DNA from: Paraescarpia echinospica
Taxonomy: Eukaryota; Annelida; Polychaeta; Sabellida; Siboglinidae
NCBI GenBank assembly: GCA_020002185.1
Contig: JAHLWY010000212.1
Span: forward strand, 1 to 64,000
DNA length: 64,000 nucleotides
Reading direction: 5' to 3'
The position numbers were made by a program, and so were the translations under genes. Below are positions 1-9,214 of this stretch, one piece after another; the first letter of the stretch is position 1; the number at the start of each line of letters is the position of its first letter. The notes below the pieces were generated by a model that made no database searches, was not told where the DNA came from, and saw nothing but the letters and a program-made list of their open reading frames with translations.

Positions 1-49
1 ACAAGACTACAACCAGTCAGATGCAAACTGGAGAAGGTGTTACTCTGCA

Positions 50-540
50 GTGATTGAGGGAGCATTACGAAAAGACAAGGTGTTTATGGGCGACTATATT
101 CTGAGAAAAACTAATAAGACACTAAGCGAAGGGGAGGACGTCGTTGTTTGTTTGCCGGGGGCTAGGATAGAACATGTGACTGAAAGGGTAGAGAATGTAT
201 TGGGGCATGGCAAGGGAGGGCCTATATTAGTACACGTAGGGACAAATAATGCAGACAGGAAGGTAAAAACTGGGATAGTATAGAAGTACAGACAGTTAGT
301 AAAGAAGTTAAAGAAGACAAGGTTCGAACTTATTATTCTCTCAGGAATTTTTGCCAGTAATGGGAAGAAGGGGGCCGACATATAAAAACTGCAAGAGGAT
401 GGCGATCAACGCACTAGTTAAGCAGATGAGTAAAGAAGCGGGGGAGGGATTCGTAGATTGATGGGGTACTTTGTTGGGAGAGAAATTTGTACATTAGAGA
501 TGGCCTCCATCTAAGTGGAAAGGGGGCAGCAGTCGATGCT
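50..540 (+). pseudogene. CR1 ORF1 remnant, SGNH-hydrolase (esterase) domain
   Basis: The remnant of ORF1 carries the esterase half found in CR1 ORF1 proteins. The conserved blocks can be read: GD-Y where the family has GDS, then HVGTNN, and further on a D-x-L-H-L-type block in a shifted frame near 500-520. The nucleophilic serine of block I is tyrosine here (codon TAT near 94-96, TCC in the other copy), so the domain would be catalytically dead even without the stop codon near 281. The other copy keeps the serine. In the family this protein binds RNA or membranes, but its role is not settled. Confidence 0.75.
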
Positions 541-639
541 GCGTCTATTTAAACTAGATTCGCAGGGGGATTCATAGAGAAGCCTGAAACTGGAGGCATA
601 TATAAAGATAGCAGAAATAAATCAGAAAAGAACAGCCTG

Positions 640-1320
640 GAAAATTGTACTGAATCAGGATATAAATGCGTTTATTTAAATGCAAGGAGCATAGTAAACA
701 AACTAAAACTAAGTGAACTAAACTTTATGGTAGAAGATATTGACCCTCACATAATAGGTATAACCGAATCATGGGCCACCACTGATATATCAGAGGCGAA
801 ATTGGAACTGACAGGATATGTAATGTACAGGAAATATATGAATGGGAGAAGGGAAGGTGGAATTATTTTATATGTTAAAGAATCTACCCAGGCTTTTGAA
901 ATAAAATTAGAAAGAGAAGCAGATTGCAAAGAAGCTGTTTGGTGTAACATAGTTACAGGAAACTCAACGTTGGGGATAGTTTATAGAAGTTCAAACATAA
1001 GCACAGAAAAGATTGAAAAAATACAAAACGCTATAAGAAAAGTGAGCAAACGGGACTGTATTGCTATGGGTTTTTTTAACCATGGGCAGATACAATGGAA
1101 ATCTCTACAGAGTAAGGGGAGTGAGGATCAGACGTTTTTAGCTTTAGTACTAGACAGTTTCCTGTCTCAACAACCACGAGTGAGAATGTGTTAGACATAG
1201 TTTTGTCCTCATAGAATGTATTAGTTGACAATGCCAAATTATGAGAGCCACTAGGAAGTAGAGATCACAAACAGATACATTTTACCATCAAAGTTAAATC
1301 AGAAAGAAATAATAAAAAGC
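640..1320 (+). pseudogene. CR1 ORF2 endonuclease domain remnant
   Basis: The longest open piece is 727-1194. It contains the EN block GITESW (metal-binding Glu), a VYRSSN strand and a GFFNHGQIQW segment where the family has GDFN. The Asp of that catalytic block is therefore replaced by Phe. The following LGSSDHN block of the other copy reads here as GSRDHK near 1256-1270. A frameshift near 1180 removes the C-terminal part. The enzyme would have nicked target DNA to start target-primed reverse transcription; this copy cannot. Confidence 0.8.
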
Positions 1321-1499
1321 AGTTCAGGAGACATTTCCACAAAGAAAGATATTAAGAAATGAGGAAATATCTAGCAAAGATAGACTGGAACAACAACTGA
1401 AGAATAAGGCAGCGATAGAATGCTGGAATATCTTAAAGAGGGGAATAGAGTGCATCGTCGATAAATTTGTTCTCTTAGAAAAACAAGGGAAACGGTCCA

Positions 1500-3060
1500 G
1501 AAAGAAACATTTATCAAAAGAAGCTATTAGAAAAAGTAAGTACAAAAAAATGATGTGGAAGTCATATAGACGTACTGGAAATGACGAAGACTACAACATT
1601 TATAAAGAAGCACTAAACCAAGCTACAACTGAAATAATAAATTCGAAGACAAGCTACGAACAAAATTCAGCTTTTAATATAAAACAAGACAGCAAGAGTT
1701 TGTATGCATATGTTCGGAGCAAACAGAAAGTTCAGGATAATGGCGGTCCTCTAGAAGATAATGCTGGAAATATAATATCAGATGGATTCTTAATGGCAGA
1801 AGAACTGAATGAGTATTTTAGTTCTGTGTTTACCAGGGAAGATATTAGTTCAAACAAGTCAGATAACTAGAGACCAGTGAGTTTACCGTCAGTGATTTGC
1901 AAAATTATTAGAAAGACTAATTAAAGATCACTTGGTGGATTTTCTTGTTAAACATAACTTGTTAAACCCATCTCAACATGGATTTCTAAAAGCGAGGTCA
2001 TGCTTAACAAATATGATATGTTTTTGAAAGATATCACTAAGTGGGTATCACAGGTAGATATCATCTACTTAGATTTTTAGAAAGCTTTCGACAAAGTGCC
2101 ACATCAAAGGTTACTGCTTAAACTAAAGCCACATGGCGTAGGAAATGGTTTAGTTAACTGGATAGAAAAATGGCTAATTGAAAGAAGACAACGGGTAGCA
2201 GTTGATTGGGAGGCTTCAAACTGAAAATCAGTTTTGAATGGGGTACCACAGGGATCAGTACTACGACCTATATTATTCTTAATATATATCAAAGATATGG
2301 AGGGCGATATAAAAAGCAAGGTGTTGAAATATGCGGATGATACAAACATGTTTAGAAGGACTAAACCTGATGGAGATAGACAGCATTTATAAGATGATCT
2401 TGACAGGTTGATCAAATGGTCTGAAAAGTGGCAAATGTTGTTCAATTTTAGGAACTGTAAATGCCTCCCCACAGGACATGGGAACGAAGATGTACAATAT
2501 AAAATGGGAGGTTTTATACTAAGTACTAGTGTAAAAGAAAAGGACTCGGATTAAGTATGCGAAACACAACGTATAAGGAAAAAGATATAATAAGACTGCT
2601 GTACAAAACAATAGGTAGGCCTTATTTAGAATATTGTATTCAAGCGTGGAGGCCATATCGCAGGAAGGACATAGATATGCTAGAAAGAGTACAGAGAAGG
2701 GCAACTAAAATTATACCAAAACTGAGGAATCTTAGTTACGAAATACGCCTAAGAATGTGATTTAACAACACTAGAGACCATGATATTGAGAGGAGATCAG
2801 ACAGAAGTTTTTAAAATATTGAATGGTTATGAAAATATTGATATATATATTGTTTTCTCAGTTAAGAAAGATAGAAGGACCAGAGGACATGAAGTTACCT
2901 TAATAAAGGAGCAGTGTAGATTATATATAAGAAAGTTCTCATTCTCTCAAAGGACTGTAAATGAATGGAACAGATTATCTAATGATTGCGTTGGTGCTAG
3001 TAGCGTGAATATGTTTAAAAATAAAATTGACACATACCTTACAAGAGCGGGATACACATA
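1500..3060 (+). pseudogene. CR1 ORF2 reverse transcriptase remnant
   Basis: The open pieces 1550-1870, 2557-2760 and 2780-3061 match successive parts of the 540-aa RT at 61059-62681. Comparison shows that 61362-61636 of the other copy is missing here. The junction lies at about 1853, within short A-rich microhomology, and RT motif 1 is lost. Motif A is read at about 2072-2095 after a stop (LDF*KAFDKV). The motif-C region near 2330 reads YADDT where the other copy has FADDT. The C-terminal thumb-like part is preserved to the stop at 3061. Confidence 0.82.
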
Positions 3061-3108
3061 GATAACAATATTGGACTATCCATAAGCCAAAAGTCTTCCT
3101 TGTCCACC

Positions 3109-3138
3109 TGCCATCTACAGTTAATTTTCTGGATGGCA
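3109..3138 (+). other. 3' UTR stem-loop of CR1 copy 1
   Basis: Two 12-nt arms separated by a TTAATT loop form a hairpin close to the 3' end of the LINE. Relative to the hairpin at 62976-63005, one base pair has changed on both sides (C-G there, T-A here). Such stem-loops in L2/CR1-group RNAs are recognised by the reverse transcriptase. Confidence 0.7.
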
Positions 3139-3163
3139 TTGTTGTTAAATCTTGTTAAGCGTG

Positions 3164-3300
3164 CATGCGTGTGTGTGTGTGGTTGTTTATTTGTAAATGT
3201 GTGTATGTATGTATGCTTGTGTGTACGTGTATTTGTGAACGTATTTGCTTTAGTATATGTATATATGTGTATATATATATACGTATGCATGTACGTAGGC
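3164..3300 (+). repeat. Impure GT/GTAT microsatellite
   Basis: TG-rich simple sequence directly follows the LINE tail and becomes TATG and TA rich toward 3290. The C/V-rich reading frames across it are artefacts of the dinucleotide repeat. Confidence 0.85.
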
Positions 3301-3421
3301 GCGCAATTTTAACACAAATAAGACAATGTTTAATTTATATTAACAAGAGACAAATAAAAAATCATAATATTTATTACTGTGGTGTAATTGTATCTGTTAT
3401 ATTCTTTGTTTCTTGCGTAAG

Positions 3422-4319
3422 GTAACGTTGGAGCTGATCCCCCGATCGGTATTGATTGTCAACCAACTTCTACAACAACATCATCAACAAATGCGACAAC
3501 GAATCCAAAAACTACGACAACAAAACCAACAACTACGACGACAAATCCAACAACTACTACAACAAAACCAATAACTTCAACAACAAAACCAACAACTACG
3601 ACAACAAAACCAACAACAACTACAACAAAACCAACAACTAAGTGTACCAAACCTACAACTAAGACAACAAAAACAACAACTAAGAGTATAAAACCTACAA
3701 CTATATCCACAAAATCAAAAGCTACTACAAATACACCGGAAACGAAAACGACAATGAATAAGAGAACTACAAAGAGATACTCAACGTCCAAAAAACAAAC
3801 GATGTTTACTACTACGCCTGCAAATACTGCTGACAAACCATCATCCCCAATATTATTAGCAGCATCATCGTTGTCAACAATTAAAAAAAAAAACACTACT
3901 AACAGCAACACACAGCCAACCACCACGGCCTACGACACCCCCTCTTAAAACGCCTACAATAGCAGCTTCTGCAATAAGGACAAAATCAAAGACATCAAGC
4001 CAAAATGAAGACAAACTGATATCAACGACGATGCCGCTTGTCCCGCAAACACGATCTGGATACAATCATGCACCAACGAGCAAGAAACTAGTCGTCCCTT
4101 TCACCAATATCACTACACGCTCAGATCATGTAGATGCATACTACGGAACTACAATTGTCATACTAAACGACAGCACAGAAACACAGGAAGTAACAGACAG
4201 AGACGCCTTAACTGCAGGTTCCCCGACTGATGTCACTAGAGGCACACATGTCTACCTGGTGACAAAGCCGGTGATCTCCTCAGAAATGTCGCTCAGTCTC
4301 AGCTCTCGGGTGGTATCAG
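3422..4319 (+). CDS. Mucin-like Thr-rich exon (hypothetical host gene)
   Basis: A single coding exon is proposed. A pyrimidine-rich stretch ending in AG at 3420-3421 precedes it, and a textbook donor CAG/GTGAGT follows at 4317-4325. The translation in frame 1 opens with an Ile-Asp-Cys motif, then about 150 residues of Thr-Thr-Lys-Pro type repeats, as in heavily O-glycosylated extracellular stalks. An A11 run at 3883-3893 separates frame 1 (stop near 3946) from frame 2. Frame 2 continues as Thr/Pro-rich protein through an MPLVPQT segment to the donor. The exon on the other strand at 55179-55715 has the same architecture and an MPLVSQS segment. The frame break means a sequencing slip, a pseudogene, or an alternative donor. 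No signal peptide or membrane segment is visible within the exon. Confidence 0.5.
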
Positions 4320-4325
4320 GTGAGT

Positions 4326-5110
4326 CAGTGTCGTTACTGAGTATCACACCGTTCCCTATGCCATGTGATTCGACGTTGCTACACAGTATTCACCCTCAGT
4401 GGTTAGTTGCGTATCAATCAAAACAAGCGAATTTTGTTTTGCGATCTGATCAAGTATTTCACACATTGCCGAGGTTGATGTTACGTAGAGTCTTATTGTT
4501 TTTGTATGCGTATTGTATAACAAATGTTTATGTGTAATTTGGCGTTCAGCACCAACTAGAGTACGCAGTAAGCTAAGTGCCTGTATCGCTATATTTCGGT
4601 ATTTTGTTTATGTGCGGATGTACGTATGTATGAAGTTTCACAACATACTTTCTAAATGTTGATTGATGTTACAGGATCCCTCCTTGCTATAGGCGTGGTC
4701 CTATCTATGATCAATTGTACCGCTGCCATTTTCTTCGTAATCACCAGATGAATTTCCGTGTGTTCTAGTTGCACTTGCAACATGTTCCCTCATGCCTACA
4801 CGTACTTATACATAAGCACACACGTTGCCCAAATAATATAATAACCGCATGGGTGCTTCAGTGGAAACTCCGTAGCCAGAGTAAATACTGGCAGTATAAT
4901 ATGTAGGGCCAATAGTGTAAACGTACTACGTAGTATCATCTTGGTATCAATGTGTTCTCTTGAATGTGGGAGTTTGTAGGAATATCGAAGTAGAGTTAGT
5001 AAACGAAAATGGAATATGATAATTTAATCAACAGTATACCGGTAGGATACGAACATATATGCAATCAACATTATGCAGTTTGAATATGAGAAAGTAATCA
5101 GTTAACAGGA
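4326..5110. other. Non-coding, probable intron or flank
   Basis: No convincing coding sequence or recognised repeat is seen here. An open frame runs on past the donor to 4537 but loses the Thr-rich character, which fits intron read-through. Confidence 0.4.
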
Positions 5111-5117
5111 CATAGGT

Positions 5118-6955
5118 TTGATACGTTGTGTGTGTTGTGTGTTGTGTATGTTGTGTGTGTTGTTTATGTTGTGTGTTGTGTATGTTGTGTGTGTGTGTTG
5201 TGTGTGTTGTGTGTGTTGTGTGTGTTGTGTGTGTTGTATGTGTTGTATGTGTTGTGTGTGTTGTGTGTGTTGTGTGTGTTGTGTGTGTTGTGTTTGTTGT
5301 GTATGTGTTGTGTGTTGTGTAAATTGTGTTTGTTGTGTGTTGGGTATGTTGTGTGTGTGTTGTGTGTGTGTTGTGTGTGTTGTGTGTGTTGTGTATGTTG
5401 TGTGTTTTGTGTTGTGTATGTTGTGTGTGTGTTGTGTGTTTTGTGTGTATTGTGTGTATTGTGTGTGTTGTGTGTGTTGTGTGTGTGTTGTGTGTGGTGT
5501 TGTGTGTTTGGTATTGTTGTATTATTGTTTATTGTTATTGTTTGTGTGTGTTGTTGATTATTGTTTGTGTGGTGATTTGTAGTGTGTTTGGTATTGCGTT
5601 TGGTATTGTGTTGTGTGTTGTATGTGATCATTGTTATTGTTGTGTGTTTGTGTGTTGTGGTATTGTTGTTATTATTGTTGTGGTAGTGGTACATTATTGT
5701 GTGTTTATTGTGTTGTATTTATGTTGTGTGTGTTGCGTGTGCATGTTGTGTGTGTAGTTATTATTGGTATTGATATTGTGTGTGTGTGTTGTGTGTTGAT
5801 TGTTGTGTGTGTTGTGCAATTGTTGTATTATTGTTATTGTGTTGTTATTATTGTGTATTGTGTGTTGTGTGTGTGTTGTGTTGTGTGTTATTATTGTTTG
5901 TGGTGTGTTGTGTGTGTGTTGTGTTGTGTTGTGTATGTTGTATGTTGTGTTTTATTGTTATGTTGGTATATTGTGTGTGTTGTGTGTTTGTTTGTGTGTA
6001 TTATTGTTGTGTGTTGTGTTGTGTGTGTTGTATTATTGTGTGTGTATGTGTGTTGTGTGTGTGTATGTGTTGTGTTATTGTGTTATTGTGTGTTGTGTTG
6101 TTGTGTATGTTGTTATTGTTATGTTAATGTTTATTGTGTTATTGTATATGTTGTGTGTGTGTGTGTTGCATTGTTGTGTTATTATTATATGTTGTGTTAT
6201 TGTGTTGTGTGTGTTATTGATTATTGTTGCGTGTTGTTATGTGTTGTGTGATGGCCCATGTGTTCATGTGTGTTTAGTATTAGTGATTTTATTGTGTGTT
6301 GTGTTTTGTTGTTTATTGTGTGTGATTTGTGTGTTGTGTAGATTCCATTTCCCATTGTCCTTATTTATTTATTTATTTATTATTATTTATTTATTATGTT
6401 GTGTATTTATGTTGTGTGTGTATTTATTTATTATGTGTATATGTTGTGTGTTATGTATGTTGTGTTATTTGTGTATTTATGTATGCTGTGTATATTTATT
6501 ATTTTTTGTATGTTGTGTGTGTGTGTTGTGTTTTGTTACATTGTTATTGTTTATTGTGTGTTGTGTGTTGTTGTTGTGTATTATTGTTGTGTTGTGTTCA
6601 TTATTGTTGTGTGTTGTGTGTTTAGTGTGTTGTTATTGTTGTGTGTAAAGTTTATTGTGTGTTGTGTGTTAATGTTTATTATTATTCATTTGTGTGTGTT
6701 ATTATTATGTTGTGTGTTTATTATTGTGTTGTGTGTGTTTGTGTGTGTGTTGTGCCATTGTTTGTGTGTGTTGTGTATGTGTTGTGTGTGTGTGTGTGTG
6801 TGTTGTGTGTTGTGTGGCATGTTTGTGTAAGTTTGTATGTTGTATGTTGTGTAGGGTGTTATTGTTGTGTATGTGTTGTATGTGATTTGTGTGTGTGTGT
6901 CGTGTGTGTGAGTGTTTGTCTGTGTGTGTGAGTGTCTTGTGTGTGTGTGTGATGG
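5118..6955 (+). repeat. 1.8 kb TG/TTG low-complexity tract
   Basis: The plus strand is almost only T and G, with mixed TGTG and TTGTG words (often TGTGTGTTG) and scattered TTATT from 5520 onward. All six frames give Cys/Val/Leu or Thr/His/Asn-rich open stretches because stop codons are compositionally rare. These are not genes. A and C are nearly absent from the strand, which is an extreme strand asymmetry over 1.8 kb. Confidence 0.92.
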
Positions 6956-6960
6956 AATCT

Positions 6961-7262
6961 CACTTGGTAACCCGCCTATTCTAATGGAATTCCATCAAAT
7001 TGATGGGATCTCACGCTATGTACACGCTGTAACCCATCTATTCTGATGGAATTCCATCTTTTTCATGGAATCTCTCGCAGTAACTCGCCTATTCTGATGG
7101 AATTCCATCTTTTTGATGGAATCTCACACGGTAACGCGTCTATTCTGATGGAATTCCATGTTTTTGATGGAATCTCACGCAGTAACTCGCCTATTCTGAT
7201 GGAATTCCATCTTTTTGATGGAATCTCACACGGTAACGCGTCTATTCTGATGGAATTCCATC
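6961..7262 (+). repeat. 51-bp satellite with EcoRI-centred palindromes
   Basis: GAATTC cores begin at 6987, 7049, 7100, 7151, 7202 and 7253, so four consecutive intervals are exactly 51 bp and the first is 62. Most units carry the perfect 14-bp palindrome GATGGAATTCCATC, followed by T5 and a second GATGGAA. The units alternate between two variants (CGCAGTAACTCGCCT and CACGGTAACGCGTCT), giving a 102-bp higher-order period. Because 51 is divisible by 3, one frame stays open with a 17-residue repeat; I do not regard it as a gene. Confidence 0.93.
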
Positions 7263-7516
7263 TTTGCTTTGCTTTGATAACCCTTCTATTTGCTTTGCTT
7301 TGGCGATAACCTGTCTATTTGCTTTGCTTTGCTTTGATAACCCGTCTATTTGCTTTGCTTTGGCAATAACCTGTCTATTTGCTTTGCTTTGCTTTTATAA
7401 CCCGTCTATTTGCTTTGCTTTGGCGATAACCTGTGTATTTGCTTTGCTTTGGCGATAACCTGTCTATTTGCTTTGCTTTGCTTTGATAACCCATCTATTT
7501 GCTTTGCTTTGCTTCC
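7256..7516 (+). repeat. 60-bp satellite of GCTTT-rich units
   Basis: About four 60-bp units, each made of two halves of roughly 31 and 29 bp, repeat (TTTGC)n followed by GATAACCCGTCTATT or GCGATAACCTGTCTATT. The TAACCCGTCTATT core is shared with the adjoining 51-bp units, so the two satellites appear to derive from one ancestral core. The open 20-residue repeat frame is a by-product. Confidence 0.92.
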
Positions 7517-7534
7517 TTTTGAGGGATCTCACGT

Positions 7535-7680
7535 GATATCCCGCCTATTCTGATGTGCCATCCGTAGTCTCGTGTGATGTGTCATCCGTAGTCTCGTGAC
7601 ATATCTCGGTCATAGTCTCGTCTCTTGTCTCGTCGGTACTCTCGTTTGATGTGTCATCCGTAGTCTCGTGTGATGAGTTC
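7535..7680 (+). repeat. Short repeats of GATGTGTCATCCGTAGTCTC
   Basis: Three recognisable copies of a 20-25 bp word (about 7553, 7575 and 7650) are separated by GTCTCG-rich filler. The block begins with the CCCGCCTATTCTGATG core of the 51-bp satellite, so it joins the satellite domain to the next region. It overlaps the 3' end of the minus-strand frame at 7610-7960. Confidence 0.75.
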
Positions 7681-7960
7681 CTGTTGTTGTTGTTCGCGCT
7701 TTATCCGGGCCCGTGTTCTTAACGAGAACGAAGCGTCGCAGACAAGACTCCGGGTCGCGCGTCATATCGCGTAGTTTCTCGATGAGGCGTCGACTCACCT
7801 TGCAGTGGTCGGATGTGATCAGTGACGGAGACAGTCGCTTGGCAGGTTGATAGACACAAAGTTCGGCCACCGGGTGTCGTCGCTTGTTGCTACCCGCAAC
7901 ATCTCGGTCATTGTCGGTAGCAATATCTCGAACGTTGTCAGTAGATGAATTCACACCCAT
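7610..7960 (-). CDS. Small hypothetical protein with TATA promoter
   Basis: The first ATG on the minus strand is at 7960 (MGVNSSTDN...). The frame stays open for 116 codons. It is Arg/Ser/Thr/Asp-rich with a basic central part and a C-rich-free, helix-compatible stretch (RRLIEKLRDM...ESCLRRFVLVKNT). The C-terminal 20 or so residues are encoded by the short repeats at 7610-7680, so the end may be eroded. A TATAAAAG box sits about 45 nt upstream. The LRR-x-VL-x-x-NT segment loosely recalls a small SERTA-like motif in proteins of Polinton-type elements; that link is a weak inference. Function is unknown. Base composition is more GC-rich than neighbouring DNA. Confidence 0.45.
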   Translation of the reverse strand: MGVNSSTDNVRDIATDNDRDVAGSNKRRHPVAELCVYQPAKRLSPSLITSDHCKVSRRLIEKLRDMTRDPESCLRRFVLVKNTGPDKARTTTTGTHHTRLRMTHQTRVPTRQETRL

Positions 7961-8003
7961 TTTCAAGATGTAAACTATAATGACCACAAAAGCAGACGCA
8001 GGC

Positions 8004-8011
8004 CTTTTATA
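8004..8011 (-). promoter_or_regulatory. TATA box of the 7960 gene
   Basis: TATAAAAG on the minus strand, followed by GGCC, lies about 44-51 nt upstream of the ATG at 7960. A start site about 30 nt downstream would give a 5' leader of only 15-20 nt. Confidence 0.5.
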
Positions 8012-8294
8012 ACCAGTCCACAGATCATAAAGATCACGTGGGCGTGCCGAAAGATCACAGATTGTAGAGTAGAAAATCCAAAAGCACGGACTGCTGAGTA
8101 GAATCTACACAAGCGCGGACTGCAGAGTAGTTATTTAGTTCACCCCTTATCTAACAGGGGAGCTTTCAGTTGATGATGATATATCCACAAGGAGTAAGCA
8201 CTCGACAAAAACAACAGACACGAATATTTGCAGTACTGATATGTGGTTCGCTCACTTGTCAACTAGGGGATGATGTTTGTGCTTCCTGATCTAT

Positions 8295-9168
8295 CCGTCA
8301 GGAGACTCTATTGCACGCAAGCGTGCAAGAGACACGAATTTGGGCAGTACTCGAACATTTAGTTCACTGATATCCGTCAGGCATGATGTTTGTAGTTCAT
8401 GATCTATCCGTCAGGGGGCTCCATTCCTCTTTCTCCGCGCCGCGCCAACCATCCCAGGTAGACCACCGCTATATACAAGTTCATACCACCTTGCATCCGG
8501 GTAGTCGACAACACTAGGGGATGATGTTTGTGCTTCCTGATCTATCCTTCAGGAGGCTCTATTGTATGCAAGCGTGCAAGAGACACGAATTTGGGCAGTA
8601 CTCCGACATTTAGTTTACAATTTGCCCGTCAGATGGCACCACTTGTAGTTCACGACCTATCCTCCAGGGGAAATTGAGTTCACAAAAATCCGCCAGGTGG
8701 CGCTACTGGTCAAACCAAGACGCACGAATTTGGGCAATACTCCAACATTTAGTTTACAACTTGTCCGTCAGCTGGCACCACTTGTAGTTCATGACCTATC
8801 CGCCAGTGGGAATTTAGTTAGCAAAAAATTCGCCAGGTGGCGCTACTGGGCAAACCAAGACGCAATAATTTGGGCAGTACTTGAACATTTAGTTTACAAC
8901 TTGTCCGTCGGCGGCACCACGTGCATAGATACTATAAAAAAAATCCGGCAGGTGGCGCTACCGGTCAAACTAATTTGGTTCCAGAAAATTCCGCTAGGGC
9001 GCAACTGTCAAACTATTTTTGTTCCTAAAAAATTATCCAGGTGGCGCTATTGGTCAAACTAAGACGCACGAATTTGGGCAGTAATACAACATTGAGTTAG
9101 AAAAATTCCGCAAGTTGGCGCTACAAGTGGCATATTTTAGTTCCAGAAAAATCCGCAAGGGGCGTTGT
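8295..9168 (+). promoter_or_regulatory. Array of about 13 CTCF-like core motifs
   Basis: Same-strand cores start at 8295, 8374, 8408, 8545, 8661, 8690, 8810, 8830, 8945, 8991, 9037, 9108 and 9153. The best copy is CCGCCAGGTGGCGCTA at 8690; CCGGCAGGTGGCGCTA is at 8945, and 8830 keeps CGCCAGGTGGCGCTA. This agrees at 14 of 16 positions with the bilaterian CTCF core as I know it (CCACCAGGGGGCGCTA). Copies at 8408 and 8661 have the CAGGGG form. Whether the factor binds is inference; the motif could simply be the conserved core of the repeat family. Confidence 0.5.
8418..8480 (+). promoter_or_regulatory. GC-rich promoter-like block 1
   Basis: CCTCTTTCTCCGCGCCGCG, then a CCATCCCAGGTAGACCACC stretch and CTATATACAAG resemble a short GC box followed by a TATA-like element. 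The block is repeated in related form at 9340-9420. No clear coding sequence follows on this strand. Confidence 0.35.
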
Positions 9169-9214
9169 TTTAGTTCATGATATATCCGATATGTGGCGCC
9201 ATTGGCGCCACGTG

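Larger units (their letters stand above)
1..3160 (+). mobile_element. CR1-type LINE, copy 1 (cut by window edge)
   Basis: This non-LTR retrotransposon aligns along its length with the copy at 58348-63028. The left window edge removes its 5' end, so it starts inside ORF1. The order is SGNH-esterase part of ORF1, apurinic-type endonuclease (EN), reverse transcriptase (RT), 3' stem-loop, and a short tail of TTGTTAAATC repeats near 3140-3158. It is badly decayed: many stops and frameshifts, plus a loss of about 275 bp between EN and RT relative to the other copy. It keeps about 105 bp that the other copy has lost near 60936. The CR1 assignment rests on the esterase ORF1 and the RT motif style. 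Confidence 0.88.
8040..9200 (+). repeat. Degenerate repeat array (GAATTTGGGCAGTAC / TCCGCCAGG words)
   Basis: About 1.1 kb is built from repeated modules: ACGAATTTGGGCAGTACT, CAACATTTAGTT, GTAGTTCATGACCTATC and TCCG[CT]CAGGNGGC. A near-identical segment of roughly 105 bp occurs at 8261-8362 and 8510-8615; it includes GCAAGCGTGCAAGAGACACG. Other modules are shuffled and spaced 40-140 bp apart. The 121-aa open frame at 8697-9062 runs through the modules and is not supported as a gene. Confidence 0.8.

Noticed and set aside
5118..6931. Long Cys/Val/Leu-rich open frames
   Set aside because: They come from a TG/TTG low-complexity tract without stop codons, open in several frames at once. No codon structure or domain.
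7046..7458. Repeat proteins of 17- and 20-residue units
   Set aside because: Open only because 51 and 60 are multiples of 3. The DNA palindrome and shared satellite core explain the conservation.
6961..7516. CRISPR array
   Set aside because: Units are contiguous with no unique spacers, no cas genes, and the context is eukaryotic.
8697..9062. 121-residue frame with repeated RYW-type pieces
   Set aside because: It runs along the degenerate repeat modules; the repeats, not coding pressure, give the similarity.
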